This document shows, piece by piece, positions 1 to 5,829 of a DNA stretch of 9,758 nt. The first letter of the stretch is position 1. Each line of letters begins with the position of its first letter. The position numbers and the translations under genes were made by a program. Origin of the DNA: DATGKD01 sp035294855 (lineage in GTDB: Bacteria > Actinomycetota > Acidimicrobiia > Acidimicrobiales > UBA8190); contig DATGKD010000202.1 in NCBI GenBank assembly GCA_035294855.1, positions 1 to 9,758 of the forward strand. The letters are read 5' to 3'. The notes under the pieces are model-generated. The model did not search any database. It was not told the origin of the DNA and saw only the letters and a list, made by a program, of their open reading frames with translations.

Positions 1-131
1 TCGTGGCGGGCATCGCCGACGACCTCGCCGACGGCGTCCGGCGGGCCGCGGCCGTCATCGACGAGGGCGCCGCGCAGAAGGCGCTCGACGCGCTCGTCCG
101 GTCGTCGCGGGCGGCCGCTGCGGACGGCTGA
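1..131 (+). CDS. trpD: Anthranilate phosphoribosyltransferase, C-terminal end (partial)
   Basis: The reading frame enters from the left edge (first whole codon at position 3) and stops at TGA 129-131, leaving 42 residues. The tail reads LADGVRRAAAVIDEGAAQKA followed by LDALVRSS. This matches the last helix of TrpD proteins, which typically end with an ADGV..A...IDSGAA..L pattern. TrpD transfers phosphoribosyl from PRPP to anthranilate, the second step of tryptophan synthesis, in the cytoplasm. The PRPP-binding and catalytic parts lie outside the window, so the call rests on the tail alone. The location agrees with it: an exonuclease, a RAM-domain protein and a PimB-like gene, which are neighbours of trpD in other actinobacteria, lie downstream. 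A strong hairpin follows 55 bases after the stop, so transcription probably ends there. Confidence 0.72.
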   Translation, partial: VAGIADDLADGVRRAAAVIDEGAAQKALDALVRSSRAAAADG

Positions 132-186
132 CCGTCCGGTCCGGCGGTGTCGCGGCGGCCGATGCAAGCTGACCGGGGCCGTCCCG

Positions 187-215
187 GTGCCAGGGCCTTC
201 GAGGCGTCCTGGCAC
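187..215 (+). terminator. Strong hairpin after trpD, likely terminator
   Basis: GTGCCAGG (187-194) pairs perfectly with CCTGGCAC (208-215). Inside it GCCT (195-198) pairs with AGGC (202-205) around a TCG loop, leaving a 2-base bulge at 206-207. That is a 12-bp stem starting 55 bases after the trpD stop. A second stem, ACCGGGG/TCCCGGT (172-178 and 182-188, one G-T pair), sits just before it and competes for bases 187-188. There is no T-run, which is usual for high-GC actinobacterial terminators. Termination is inferred from place and structure. Confidence 0.55.
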
Positions 216-367
216 GCGTCGGGCCACCGCCGTTGGGAGGGCGCGGACAACACTCGGACAATCCGGGCCCGGCATCACGAACCATCGAAATTCGTCCGAA
301 ATGGTCCGCCAGATCCGCGAGGGAGCCCCGTTTCCCCGAACAAGGGCTGCCCCCCGCCCCCGCAGAC

Positions 368-419
368 CGATCCAGTGGTGCAGCTGTGGCGTTACCGCCC
401 GGCTCCGGCCACTGGATCG
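368..419. repeat. Perfect 11-bp inverted repeat, 30-base spacer
   Basis: CGATCCAGTGG at 368-378 is the exact reverse complement of CCACTGGATCG at 409-419. The pair lies between two converging genes. It could act as a bidirectional terminator stem, or be the trace of a small inserted element. The 30-base loop is long for a terminator and carries no T-run, so its role is open. Confidence 0.6.
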
Positions 420-510
420 TGTCGCGTCTGGGCCCGTGTGCGCCGTCGCCCCGGTTGCCGAGCGTCTTGAGGCGCCGCGGTCGCTCGTCAGCCGGCCCGG
501 CGGGGGCTGC

Positions 511-554
511 GCCGGTTCAGCGCCGGTTCGGCGCCGGTTCAGCGCCGGCCCGAT
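511..554. repeat. 11-bp tandem repeat, about four copies
   Basis: The unit GCCGGTTCAGC occurs at 511-521, 522-532 (one A-to-G change) and 533-543, with a decayed fourth copy at 544-554. The array runs over the exporter stop codon: the TGA at 541-539 on the minus strand falls inside the third copy. It therefore forms the last few codons and the first 3' untranslated bases of that gene. Replication slippage is the likely origin. Confidence 0.75.
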
Positions 555-2590
555 CCGATCGCCGCGGCGCCTCTGCCGACGGCTTCGCCCGGGGTCACGA
601 CCTCGGTGGCGAAGTCGTTCAGCAGCCTGACGAGGTCCGGGTACTGGGCGGGCTGCCAGCCCTCGAGCAGCGCCTCGAGCCGGCCCCGGACGTGGCTGAT
701 CAGCCGGTCGGCGACCTCAGCGCCTGACAGGGTCAGCTCGAAGTGGACCGGATCGTCTCCCGGCGCCCGCCCCGCCGGCCCATCCCTGGCGACCGGCGTG
801 ACGAGCTCCCGCCGCACCAGCTCGTCGTGGGCGGCCTGGAGCGCCGCCAGGTTGACGTTCTGGCGTTCGGCGAGCTCGGTTACGTCGACGTCCCCACCCC
901 GCCGGTACTGCACGAGCAGCCAGCCCGCGCCGACGGGGAGGTCCACGCCCACTTCGGCCGCCAACCGCGCGAGGTACAGACGCATCTGCTCCCGCCCGAC
1001 GAGCAGGCCGAGGGCGCGGACGATCTCGGCGTAGGAGTCGGCGGGGTTGGGCGCGGCGAAGGACCGGCCGACGTCGGCGGCCGCCACGGTCGATCGCATG
1101 GGCAGCTGTCGGATGAACAGCGACGCCACGAATGCCGCCACCGACACGAACCCTGCGACCTCGAATGCGCGGTCCAACGCCCCTGCGTACGCATGGAGGA
1201 ACGTCGCGTGCACCGCCGGCGGCAGCTTCGCCAGGGTCTTCGCCGAGGCGTGGGACGTGTTCAGCTGGGCGGCGGACGCGTGCGGGAAAGCCGCTCGGAG
1301 GCGATCGGCGAGCTCCGACGCGAAGACGGTCCCGATGACCGCCGTGCCGACGGCGCTGCCGATGTTGCGGAACAGCGTGTTGCCGGACGTGGCGATGCCG
1401 AGCTCTTCGTAGTCCACCGCGTTCTGCACCGCGACCACGAGCACGGGCATCACCATGCCGATACCCACGCCCGTCACGAACATCATGAGGGTCGCGGTCG
1501 TGGTCGACGTCTCCACGGACAGGCGACTCAGCAGAAAGAGCCCGGTGGTCATCACCGCCGTCCCGACGATGGGGAGCGCCCGGTACCGGCCCGTGCGCGC
1601 CACCAGGAGACCGCCGGCCGTGGACGTCAAGATGAGGCCGGCCATGAGCGGCAGGATCTCGAGACCCGATGTCGTGGGTGTCGCTCCCCTCACCACCTGG
1701 AAATAGAGCGGCAGGAAGGTAATGGCACCGAACATGGCGAAGCCGAGGAGGAGCGCCACCACGCCGGTGGAGGAAAAGACGTCGTTGCGAAAGAGGCGCG
1801 TGGGGAGCACCGCTTCGGTGGCGTGCCGCTCGATGGCGAAGAAGATGGCCAGCGTCACGACCGTTATGGCCGCCAGGGCGGCGATCTCGGGGGACGACCA
1901 CGCGTAGGTGGTGCCGCCGAGGCTCACCGTCAGGACGAGCGCGGTGAGGGCGACCGAAAGCACCCCGATGCCCGGGTAGTCGATGCGGTGCCGGCTGCGC
2001 GTGCCGCCCGCCGGCAAGGTCGCCACCAACACGGCGAACGCCACGACGCCGAGAGGCAGGTTGATGTAGAAGATCCAGCGCCATGACAAGTCCGTCGTGA
2101 GCGCGCCCCCGATGAGTGGCCCGATCACCGTGGCGACGCCGAAGACCGCCCCGAACAAACCCTGATAGCGGCCGCGCTGGCGCGGCGCCACGACGTCGCC
2201 GATCGCCGCTTGGGCGCACACGATCAAGCCACCGCCGCCCAGTCCCTGCAACGCGCGGAACACGACCAGCTCGGCGAAGTTCGCGCTGAGGCCGCACAGC
2301 GCCGACCCCGCGAGGAAGACCACCAGTCCCACCTGGAGCATGAGACGACGTCCGAAGAGGTCGCCGAGCTTGCCGTACAGGGGTACGACGACGGTCTGGG
2401 CGAGGAGGTAGGAGGTCGCCACCCACGAGATGTGGTTGAGCCCACCGAGATCGCTGGCGATCGTCGGCAGTGCGGTCGCGACGATCGTGCCGTCGAGCGC
2501 GGCCATGAGCAGCACGAGCATCAGACCGGCGAAGACGCCGGCGAGCTTCCTGCCCCTCAACTCGTGGACCTGAGCCCCCACCGTGACCAA
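539..2590 (-). CDS. DHA2-family MFS drug exporter with C-terminal winged-helix-like domain
   Basis: This is a 14-helix major facilitator (EmrB/QacA type) proton-driven exporter, probably of drugs or other lipophilic compounds, in the cytoplasmic membrane. Residues about 17-500 form the membrane part. Helix 1 carries the DHA2 motif LDGTIVATALP with Asp33; motif A is GKLGDLFGRR (73-82); motif C is GVATVIGPLIGG (151-162) in helix 5. Typical DHA2 exporters are about 450-550 residues; this one has 683. The extra 186 residues (498-683) are soluble. They look MarR-like: a helix-turn-helix pattern at about 569-598 (VTELAERQNVN then HDELVRRELV), a charged turn, and FELTLSGAEVADRL, as in the MarR wing and last helix. 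The start chosen is TTG at 2590, seven bases after GGAGG (2602-2598); GTG at 2581 is the alternative. It is transcribed away from the TfoX-like gene. The substrate cannot be told. Confidence 0.9.
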   Translation of the reverse strand: MVTVGAQVHELRGRKLAGVFAGLMLVLLMAALDGTIVATALPTIASDLGGLNHISWVATSYLLAQTVVVPLYGKLGDLFGRRLMLQVGLVVFLAGSALCGLSANFAELVVFRALQGLGGGGLIVCAQAAIGDVVAPRQRGRYQGLFGAVFGVATVIGPLIGGALTTDLSWRWIFYINLPLGVVAFAVLVATLPAGGTRSRHRIDYPGIGVLSVALTALVLTVSLGGTTYAWSSPEIAALAAITVVTLAIFFAIERHATEAVLPTRLFRNDVFSSTGVVALLLGFAMFGAITFLPLYFQVVRGATPTTSGLEILPLMAGLILTSTAGGLLVARTGRYRALPIVGTAVMTTGLFLLSRLSVETSTTTATLMMFVTGVGIGMVMPVLVVAVQNAVDYEELGIATSGNTLFRNIGSAVGTAVIGTVFASELADRLRAAFPHASAAQLNTSHASAKTLAKLPPAVHATFLHAYAGALDRAFEVAGFVSVAAFVASLFIRQLPMRSTVAAADVGRSFAAPNPADSYAEIVRALGLLVGREQMRLYLARLAAEVGVDLPVGAGWLLVQYRRGGDVDVTELAERQNVNLAALQAAHDELVRRELVTPVARDGPAGRAPGDDPVHFELTLSGAEVADRLISHVRGRLEALLEGWQPAQYPDLVRLLNDFATEVVTPGEAVGRGAAAIGSGRR

Positions 2591-2597
2591 CCGGCGA

Positions 2598-2602
2598 CCT
2601 CC
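2598..2602 (-). promoter_or_regulatory. Ribosome binding site fixing the exporter start
   Basis: GGAGG on the minus strand lies seven bases before TTG 2590 but sixteen before the in-frame GTG 2581. The spacing favours the TTG start. Open frame exists further upstream in this frame, but there it runs through the divergent gap and antisense to the TfoX-like gene, and carries no family signal. Confidence 0.65.
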
Positions 2603-2645
2603 GTTCCGAGTCGGCGGACGGGCGGCAATCGACGCCGCTCTGCCC

Positions 2646-2656
2646 ACGGTAACCGT
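2646..2656. promoter_or_regulatory. Palindrome ACGGT-A-ACCGT in the divergent gap
   Basis: This perfect 5+1+5 palindrome lies between the exporter and TfoX-like starts. On the minus strand it contains TACCGT (2651-2646), which fits the actinobacterial TAnnnT -10 pattern for exporter transcription. A regulator bound here could block that promoter. Neither the promoter nor the regulator is shown, so this is a candidate operator only. Confidence 0.35.
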
Positions 2657-2666
2657 CTCCGGCAGC

Positions 2667-2695
2667 GACCCTTCTGGCCGGCAGGACCCTTCTGG
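2667..2695. repeat. Two direct copies of GACCCTTCTGG, 18 bp apart
   Basis: The 11-mer occurs at 2667-2677 and 2685-2695, each followed by G/C-rich bases (GGCCGG and GGCCCGG variants). The second copy ends ten bases before the putative -10 of the TfoX-like gene, in the region where a -35 box and a regulator would sit. A direct-repeat operator is possible; a chance local duplication cannot be ruled out. Confidence 0.45.
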
Positions 2696-2705
2696 GCCCG
2701 GCCGG

Positions 2706-2711
2706 TACCAT
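2706..2711 (+). promoter_or_regulatory. Putative -10 element for a leaderless transcript
   Basis: TACCAT fits TAnnnT and is followed by exactly seven bases before GTG 2719, so the transcript would begin at or next to the start codon. No Shine-Dalgarno sequence precedes this GTG, which agrees with leaderless translation. No clear -35 box is visible. Confidence 0.5.
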
Positions 2712-2718
2712 CCGGACG

Positions 2719-3051
2719 GTGGCCTACGACGAGGAGCTCGCCGATCGCATCCGCGCCACGTTGGTCGGCCAGCGCCGCGTGACCGAGAAGAAGATGTTCG
2801 GCGGTCTGGCCTTTCTCGTCGGGGGCAACATGGCGATCGCGGCAAGCGGGCAGGGCGGCGCGCTCGTCCGCGTCGACCCCGCGCAGTCCGACAAGCTCGT
2901 GGCTTCCTCGAATGCCGAAGTGGCCGTGATGCAGGGTCGTCCCATGGACGGATGGCTCCGGGTGGCCTCGGAACACTTGAAGACCGAACGACAACTCGCC
3001 AAGTGGGTCGAGCTGGGAACGAGCTACGCGCGTTCCCTGCCCGAGAAGTAG
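2719..3051 (+). CDS. TfoX N-terminal-domain protein (stand-alone)
   Basis: This 110-residue protein matches the TfoX/Sxy N-terminal domain family along its whole length. It has the opening MAYDEELADRIRATL, the core KKMFGGLAFLVGGNMAI (29-45), GRPMDGWLRV, and the closing WVELGTSYARSLPEK. In gamma-proteobacteria this domain is part of the competence regulator TfoX/Sxy. Stand-alone copies of this length are common in actinobacteria and their role is not established, so competence should not be inferred. No C-terminal TfoX domain is present. The GTG start has no ribosome site and sits seven bases after a TAnnnT box, so the mRNA is probably leaderless. The dehydrogenase gene begins seven bases after its stop, so the two are probably cotranscribed. 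The exporter gene is divergent. Confidence 0.92.
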   Translation: MAYDEELADRIRATLVGQRRVTEKKMFGGLAFLVGGNMAIAASGQGGALVRVDPAQSDKLVASSNAEVAVMQGRPMDGWLRVASEHLKTERQLAKWVELGTSYARSLPEK

Positions 3052-3058
3052 CCGACCC

Positions 3059-4015
3059 TTGGAGTCCTTCAACGGGAAGCTGGCCGTCGTCACGGGCGGT
3101 GGGTCCGGGATGGGCCGCCAGCTCGTCGTGCAGTTGGCAGCCGAAGGGTGTTCGGTGGCCACCTGTGACCTGCATGCGGAAGACCTGGCGACGACGAAGG
3201 CCGCGGCCGAGTCACCGGCGCCGAGGGGCGCGCGGGTGACGACCCACATGTGTGACGTCGCCGACGAGTCGCAGGTGCTCCGGTTCCGCGACGAGGTCGA
3301 GGCCCAGCACGGAAGCGATCATCTCGACCTCTTGTTCAACAACGCGGGCATCGGCGGTGGCGGGAGCATGATCACCGATACCCGGGAGGTCTGGGAGAGA
3401 ACCTTCGCGGTCGACTGGTGGGGCGTGTACTACTGCACCCGGACCTTTCTCCCGCTGCTCATGGCGAGCGACGACGCCATGCTCGTCAACACCAGCAGCG
3501 TGAACGGCTTCCTGGCGACGTTGGGCGCCGGCATCCCGCACACGGCCTACAGCACGGCGAAGTTCGCCGTGAAAGGCTTCTCCGAGGCGCTCATCGTCGA
3601 CCTGCGCACCAACGCGCCGAACGTCAAGGTGGCCGTGGTGATGCCGGGCCACATCGGGACCGACATCTTCTTCAACACGCGCCGGGCACTCGGGCAGCCC
3701 GAACCGGAAGAGATCGACGACGCGGAGCTCGAGTCGTTGAGGTCCCAGTTGGCCCGCGCCGGGTTCCCCGCCTCCGAAGCGACGGCAGAGGATCTGAGGA
3801 ACCTGGTCCGGGCGATGGGGGAGGGCTTCCGCGACAACGCCCCTCTCGACGCCGCGCAGGCGGCGACCATCATCCTCGACGGCGTGCGAGCCGGGAAGTG
3901 GCGCATCCTCGTCGGCAAGGACGCGGAGGCTCTCGACGAGTGGGTGCGTGCCGATCCCGAGCGCGCCTATGAGCCCGACGGATTGCGCGGACTTCGCCTC
4001 ACGCGCGAGCCGTGA
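3059..4015 (+). CDS. Short-chain dehydrogenase/reductase (SDR family)
   Basis: A 318-residue cytoplasmic oxidoreductase of the classical SDR type. The nucleotide-binding motif is TGGGSGMG (12-19). Asp37 at the end of the second strand (CDL) suggests a preference for NAD(H) over NADP(H). Further signatures are CDV (65-67), NNAG (94-97), the catalytic serine in NTSSVNG (146/147), and YSTAK with Tyr164 and Lys168. Spacing from Ser to Tyr is a few residues longer than the usual 13 or so. The protein is longer than the typical 250-residue SDR because of a helical C-terminal part (about 210-318). The substrate is unknown; alcohols or ketones of lipid-like or aromatic compounds would fit the family. 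TTG 3059 is the only reasonable start; a weak GAGAAG lies ten bases upstream, inside the end of the TfoX-like gene. The seven-base gap implies an operon with it. Confidence 0.93.
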   Translation: MESFNGKLAVVTGGGSGMGRQLVVQLAAEGCSVATCDLHAEDLATTKAAAESPAPRGARVTTHMCDVADESQVLRFRDEVEAQHGSDHLDLLFNNAGIGGGGSMITDTREVWERTFAVDWWGVYYCTRTFLPLLMASDDAMLVNTSSVNGFLATLGAGIPHTAYSTAKFAVKGFSEALIVDLRTNAPNVKVAVVMPGHIGTDIFFNTRRALGQPEPEEIDDAELESLRSQLARAGFPASEATAEDLRNLVRAMGEGFRDNAPLDAAQAATIILDGVRAGKWRILVGKDAEALDEWVRADPERAYEPDGLRGLRLTREP

Positions 4016-4030
4016 CGCCGGCACGCTGAC

Positions 4031-4070
4031 GGCGCCCGGCGCCCGGCGCCCGGCGCCCGGCGCCCGGCGA
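4031..4070. repeat. 7-bp tandem repeat (GGCGCCC)x5 plus a partial copy
   Basis: Five exact copies occupy 4031-4065 and GGCGA follows at 4066-4070. The unit contains the palindrome GGCGCC, so the array can fold on itself in many registers on either strand. It fills most of the 67-base gap between the SDR stop and the stop of the converging MDMPI-type gene, so it may serve as a two-way terminator. Copy number is likely to vary between strains by slippage. Confidence 0.85.
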
Positions 4071-4082
4071 CACGGAGACGGG

Positions 4083-4703
4083 TCAGACCTCGCTTTGCAT
4101 CCTTCCCGGCGGCAGCACCCGGCCGCAGATGTGAAGCGCCAGGTCGGCCGCTGATCCCCGCACCGGCGCGCCGCTCCCGAAGCTCCAGTCCAAGTCGGTC
4201 GCCTGCAATTCGGCGCCCTCGATGTCGAAGCCGAAGTACTCGTGGGCACCCCCGGCCGTCAGATTGTCGAGAACGACTCGCACCGATTCCTCCGGCGCTC
4301 CCCTCTTCAGACCGAGGGGGACGGTGGCGTCGAGTCCGTGGATGACGGCGTGGTTCAAGGCGCTCAGGCGGCTACCGCGCGGCGTCCACTCGTGCAGGGT
4401 GTCGTCCCGCAGGTTGGCAACCAGTGTGCTCGTGGGGAGCTCGGCATCGCGACTGGCGATCCGGTTGGACAGACGCGTGAAGTCGCCTTCGCACTCGGTG
4501 AGCTCCGCCATGAACTGCTCGGTCGAGTAGCGAACGGGCATGGTCATGTGAGCGACGACCTCACGGACCCGCCATCCTTCGCACAACGACGGCGTGTCCC
4601 ATGCGGCGTCGGACAGCGTGTCGAGCTGGTCGGCGAGCGCCAGGTACTCGGCCGCCACGGCCGCGCGCAGGGTGGCATCGGTGTCACCTTCTGATGCGCT
4701 CAT
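4083..4703 (-). CDS. DinB/MDMPI-fold (mycothiol-dependent maleylpyruvate isomerase family) protein
   Basis: This 206-residue protein fits the actinobacterial family named after mycothiol-dependent maleylpyruvate isomerase. The four-helix metal-binding half is clear: LADQLDTLSDAAWDTPSLCE (23-42), GWRVREVVAHMTMP with His52, and NHAVIHGLD (117-125). The known enzyme holds zinc with His, Glu and His in an E-x3-H arrangement; here the second helix has His118-x3-His122, so the glutamate appears replaced by histidine. The C-terminal part (about 160-200, TDLDWSFGSG and VRGSAADLALHICGR) resembles the sterol-carrier-like half. Members may use mycothiol for thiol transfer, isomerisation or detoxification; the real substrate is unknown. 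The ATG has an excellent site, AAAGGAG, eight bases upstream. It is the last gene of the minus-strand series, 54 bases after the methyltransferase. Confidence 0.85.
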   Translation of the reverse strand: MSASEGDTDATLRAAVAAEYLALADQLDTLSDAAWDTPSLCEGWRVREVVAHMTMPVRYSTEQFMAELTECEGDFTRLSNRIASRDAELPTSTLVANLRDDTLHEWTPRGSRLSALNHAVIHGLDATVPLGLKRGAPEESVRVVLDNLTAGGAHEYFGFDIEGAELQATDLDWSFGSGAPVRGSAADLALHICGRVLPPGRMQSEV

Positions 4704-4720
4704 CGTCTGGGCTCCTTTCC

Positions 4721-4732
4721 GGGCCGCGGCCC
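4721..4732. promoter_or_regulatory. 12-bp palindrome GGGCCGCGGCCC
   Basis: This perfect palindrome lies in the 54-base gap between the methyltransferase and MDMPI-type genes, just upstream of the latter's ribosome site (4718-4712). It could be an operator or a weak mRNA hairpin affecting translation of the last gene. GC-rich palindromes arise easily by chance in such DNA. Confidence 0.25.
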
Positions 4733-4757
4733 TGAACCGTTCCGACGTCCGGGCGCG

Positions 4758-5498
4758 TCAAGAGTCATCGCGCCCCGTCTTCTCCCAGACAGAGACGTGT
4801 GAGGCGCTGTCGGATGTGAACGGTTCCCGTTTCCACGACCCGTAGCGCTCGCGCAGGCGCATCCCGGCGATGCGGGCCATGAGATCGAGCTCGGCGGGCC
4901 AGACGTAGCGGTACGGCATCGACCATCTGCCCGAGCGCCCATCAGCCATCCAGTAGTGGTGCGACACGCCGCTCTGCGTCGCGGTATCGAGCTCGTCGAT
5001 GCCCACGTGTCCCGGGGTCACCGTGAACGGGCTGAAGATCTCGCCGGGGGGAAGTCGCCGTAGCGGGGGCACGCCGACCTCGATGACGAAGCACCCGCCG
5101 GGCTCCAAGTGATCAGCCACGTTGCAAAAGCAGGCCACCTGCTCGTCCTGGGTGGTCAGGTTCGAGATCGTGTTGAAGACGAGGTACGCCAGGCGGAACG
5201 ACCCCGGTACTGCGGTGGTGGCAAAGTCGCCGATCGTCACCTCGACGTCCTCCCCGCCGGGCTTCGCTCGCATTTGGTCGACCATCGCCTGGGAAAGGTC
5301 GATCCCGTGGACACGCACTCCTCGGCGGCTCAGCGGTATGGCGATCCGGCCGGTGCCGACGGCGAGCTCCAACGCGGCACCGTCTCCCGCCAGGTCGGCG
5401 AGGAAGTCGACCGCGGGGTCGACCACCGACGGGTGGAACATGTCGCTCGAGGACGCGTCGTACTGCGCGGCCCCCTGGCTGAAGTAGTCCTCGGGCAC
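4758..5498 (-). CDS. Class I SAM-dependent methyltransferase
   Basis: A 246-residue cytoplasmic protein with the class I (Rossmann-like) methyltransferase fold. Motif I is LELAVGTGR (43-51), which binds S-adenosylmethionine. The acidic residue at the end of the second strand is Asp67 (HGIDLSQAM). IGDF (89-92) gives the next acidic residue, and VFNTISNLTTQDEQ forms the following motif, before the GGCFVIEV strand. The N-terminus EDYFSQGAAQYDA is common in this group. The acceptor is not evident; small molecules are more usual than proteins for this type. The GTG start has AGGA nine bases upstream. It begins 18 bases after the RAM-domain gene, so the two are almost certainly cotranscribed, and it may act on the same compound as the MDMPI-fold protein that follows. 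Confidence 0.9.
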   Translation of the reverse strand: MPEDYFSQGAAQYDASSSDMFHPSVVDPAVDFLADLAGDGAALELAVGTGRIAIPLSRRGVRVHGIDLSQAMVDQMRAKPGGEDVEVTIGDFATTAVPGSFRLAYLVFNTISNLTTQDEQVACFCNVADHLEPGGCFVIEVGVPPLRRLPPGEIFSPFTVTPGHVGIDELDTATQSGVSHHYWMADGRSGRWSMPYRYVWPAELDLMARIAGMRLRERYGSWKREPFTSDSASHVSVWEKTGRDDS

Positions 5499-5516
5499 GC
5501 CCCCGGATCCTGCGCC

Positions 5517-5798
5517 CTACGCGGGACCGAGGTCCCACATGGCTTCGAGGTCGTGGCGGCTGTAGGACCGGAAGGCGACGAGCGTCGTCGTCCCCTCGAT
5601 GCCTTCGAGGGACGCGATGCGCTTGGTCACCACGTCGGCGAGCTCCTCGTGATGGCGCACGCGCACGATGGCGACGACATCGGCCATGCCGCCGGCGACC
5701 GAGAACACCTCGGTGACGCCGTCCACCTCGGCGAGTTGCTCGCACAGCTTGGCGACGCGGTCGAGCTCGGCGTCGATGAGCACGAATGCGTGGACCAC
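5517..5798 (-). CDS. Stand-alone Lrp/AsnC ligand-binding (RAM) domain protein
   Basis: A 93-residue protein that is only the effector-binding half of an Lrp/AsnC regulator. It shows the beta-alpha-beta-beta-alpha-beta pattern: HAFVLIDAELDRVAKLCEQL, then VTEVFSVAGGMADVVAIVRV, then EELADVVTKRIASLEGIEGT and TTLVAFRSY. There is no N-terminal helix-turn-helix and no room for one upstream. Such small RAM proteins form dimers or higher rings and bind amino acids or similar ligands. They may modulate full-length partners or neighbouring enzymes rather than bind DNA. The GTG start has no ribosome site but lies seven bases after TAGGCT, suggesting a leaderless transcript of its own. It also begins 31 bases after the exonuclease stop, so readthrough is possible too. 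Confidence 0.9.
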   Translation of the reverse strand: MVHAFVLIDAELDRVAKLCEQLAEVDGVTEVFSVAGGMADVVAIVRVRHHEELADVVTKRIASLEGIEGTTTLVAFRSYSRHDLEAMWDLGPA

Positions 5799-5805
5799 TC
5801 CGCCG

Positions 5806-5811
5806 AGCCTA
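5806..5811 (-). promoter_or_regulatory. Putative -10 element for the RAM-domain gene
   Basis: TAGGCT on the minus strand fits TAnnnT and ends seven bases before GTG 5798. This is the same geometry as TACCAT before GTG 2719. It lies in the 31-base gap after the exonuclease gene and would give a leaderless mRNA starting the RAM, methyltransferase and MDMPI-type series. Confidence 0.45.
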
Positions 5812-5829
5812 CCGACGGCACGCCGCCCG

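Larger units (their letters stand above)
132..538. other. Gene-free stretch between trpD and the exporter
   Basis: These 407 bases lie between the stop of trpD (plus) and the stop of the exporter gene (minus), so both genes point into the gap. I see no reading frame that looks like a protein; open frames here are arginine- and proline-rich with no recognisable family. The middle (about 240-345) is visibly less GC-rich than the genes. The stretch holds a strong hairpin (187-215), an 11-bp inverted repeat with a 30-base loop (368-419) and an 11-bp tandem repeat (511-554) that reaches into the exporter stop. A GCAGCC/GGCTGC-type weak stem also occurs near 489-509. Confidence 0.7.

Noticed and set aside
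743..2086. Long plus-strand open frame opposite the exporter
   Set aside because: Rich in Arg, His, Gly and Asp with no family pattern; it is the mirror of a high-GC gene whose minus-strand frame has strong transporter motifs.
2719..3051. Competence regulator
   Set aside because: Only the TfoX N-terminal domain is present and no other competence genes are nearby; the domain alone does not indicate competence.
2591..3175. Upstream extension of the exporter frame to about 878 residues
   Set aside because: The added 195 residues are arginine/proline-rich, cross the divergent gap and run antisense to the clear TfoX-domain gene; the GGAGG before TTG 2590 gives a better start.
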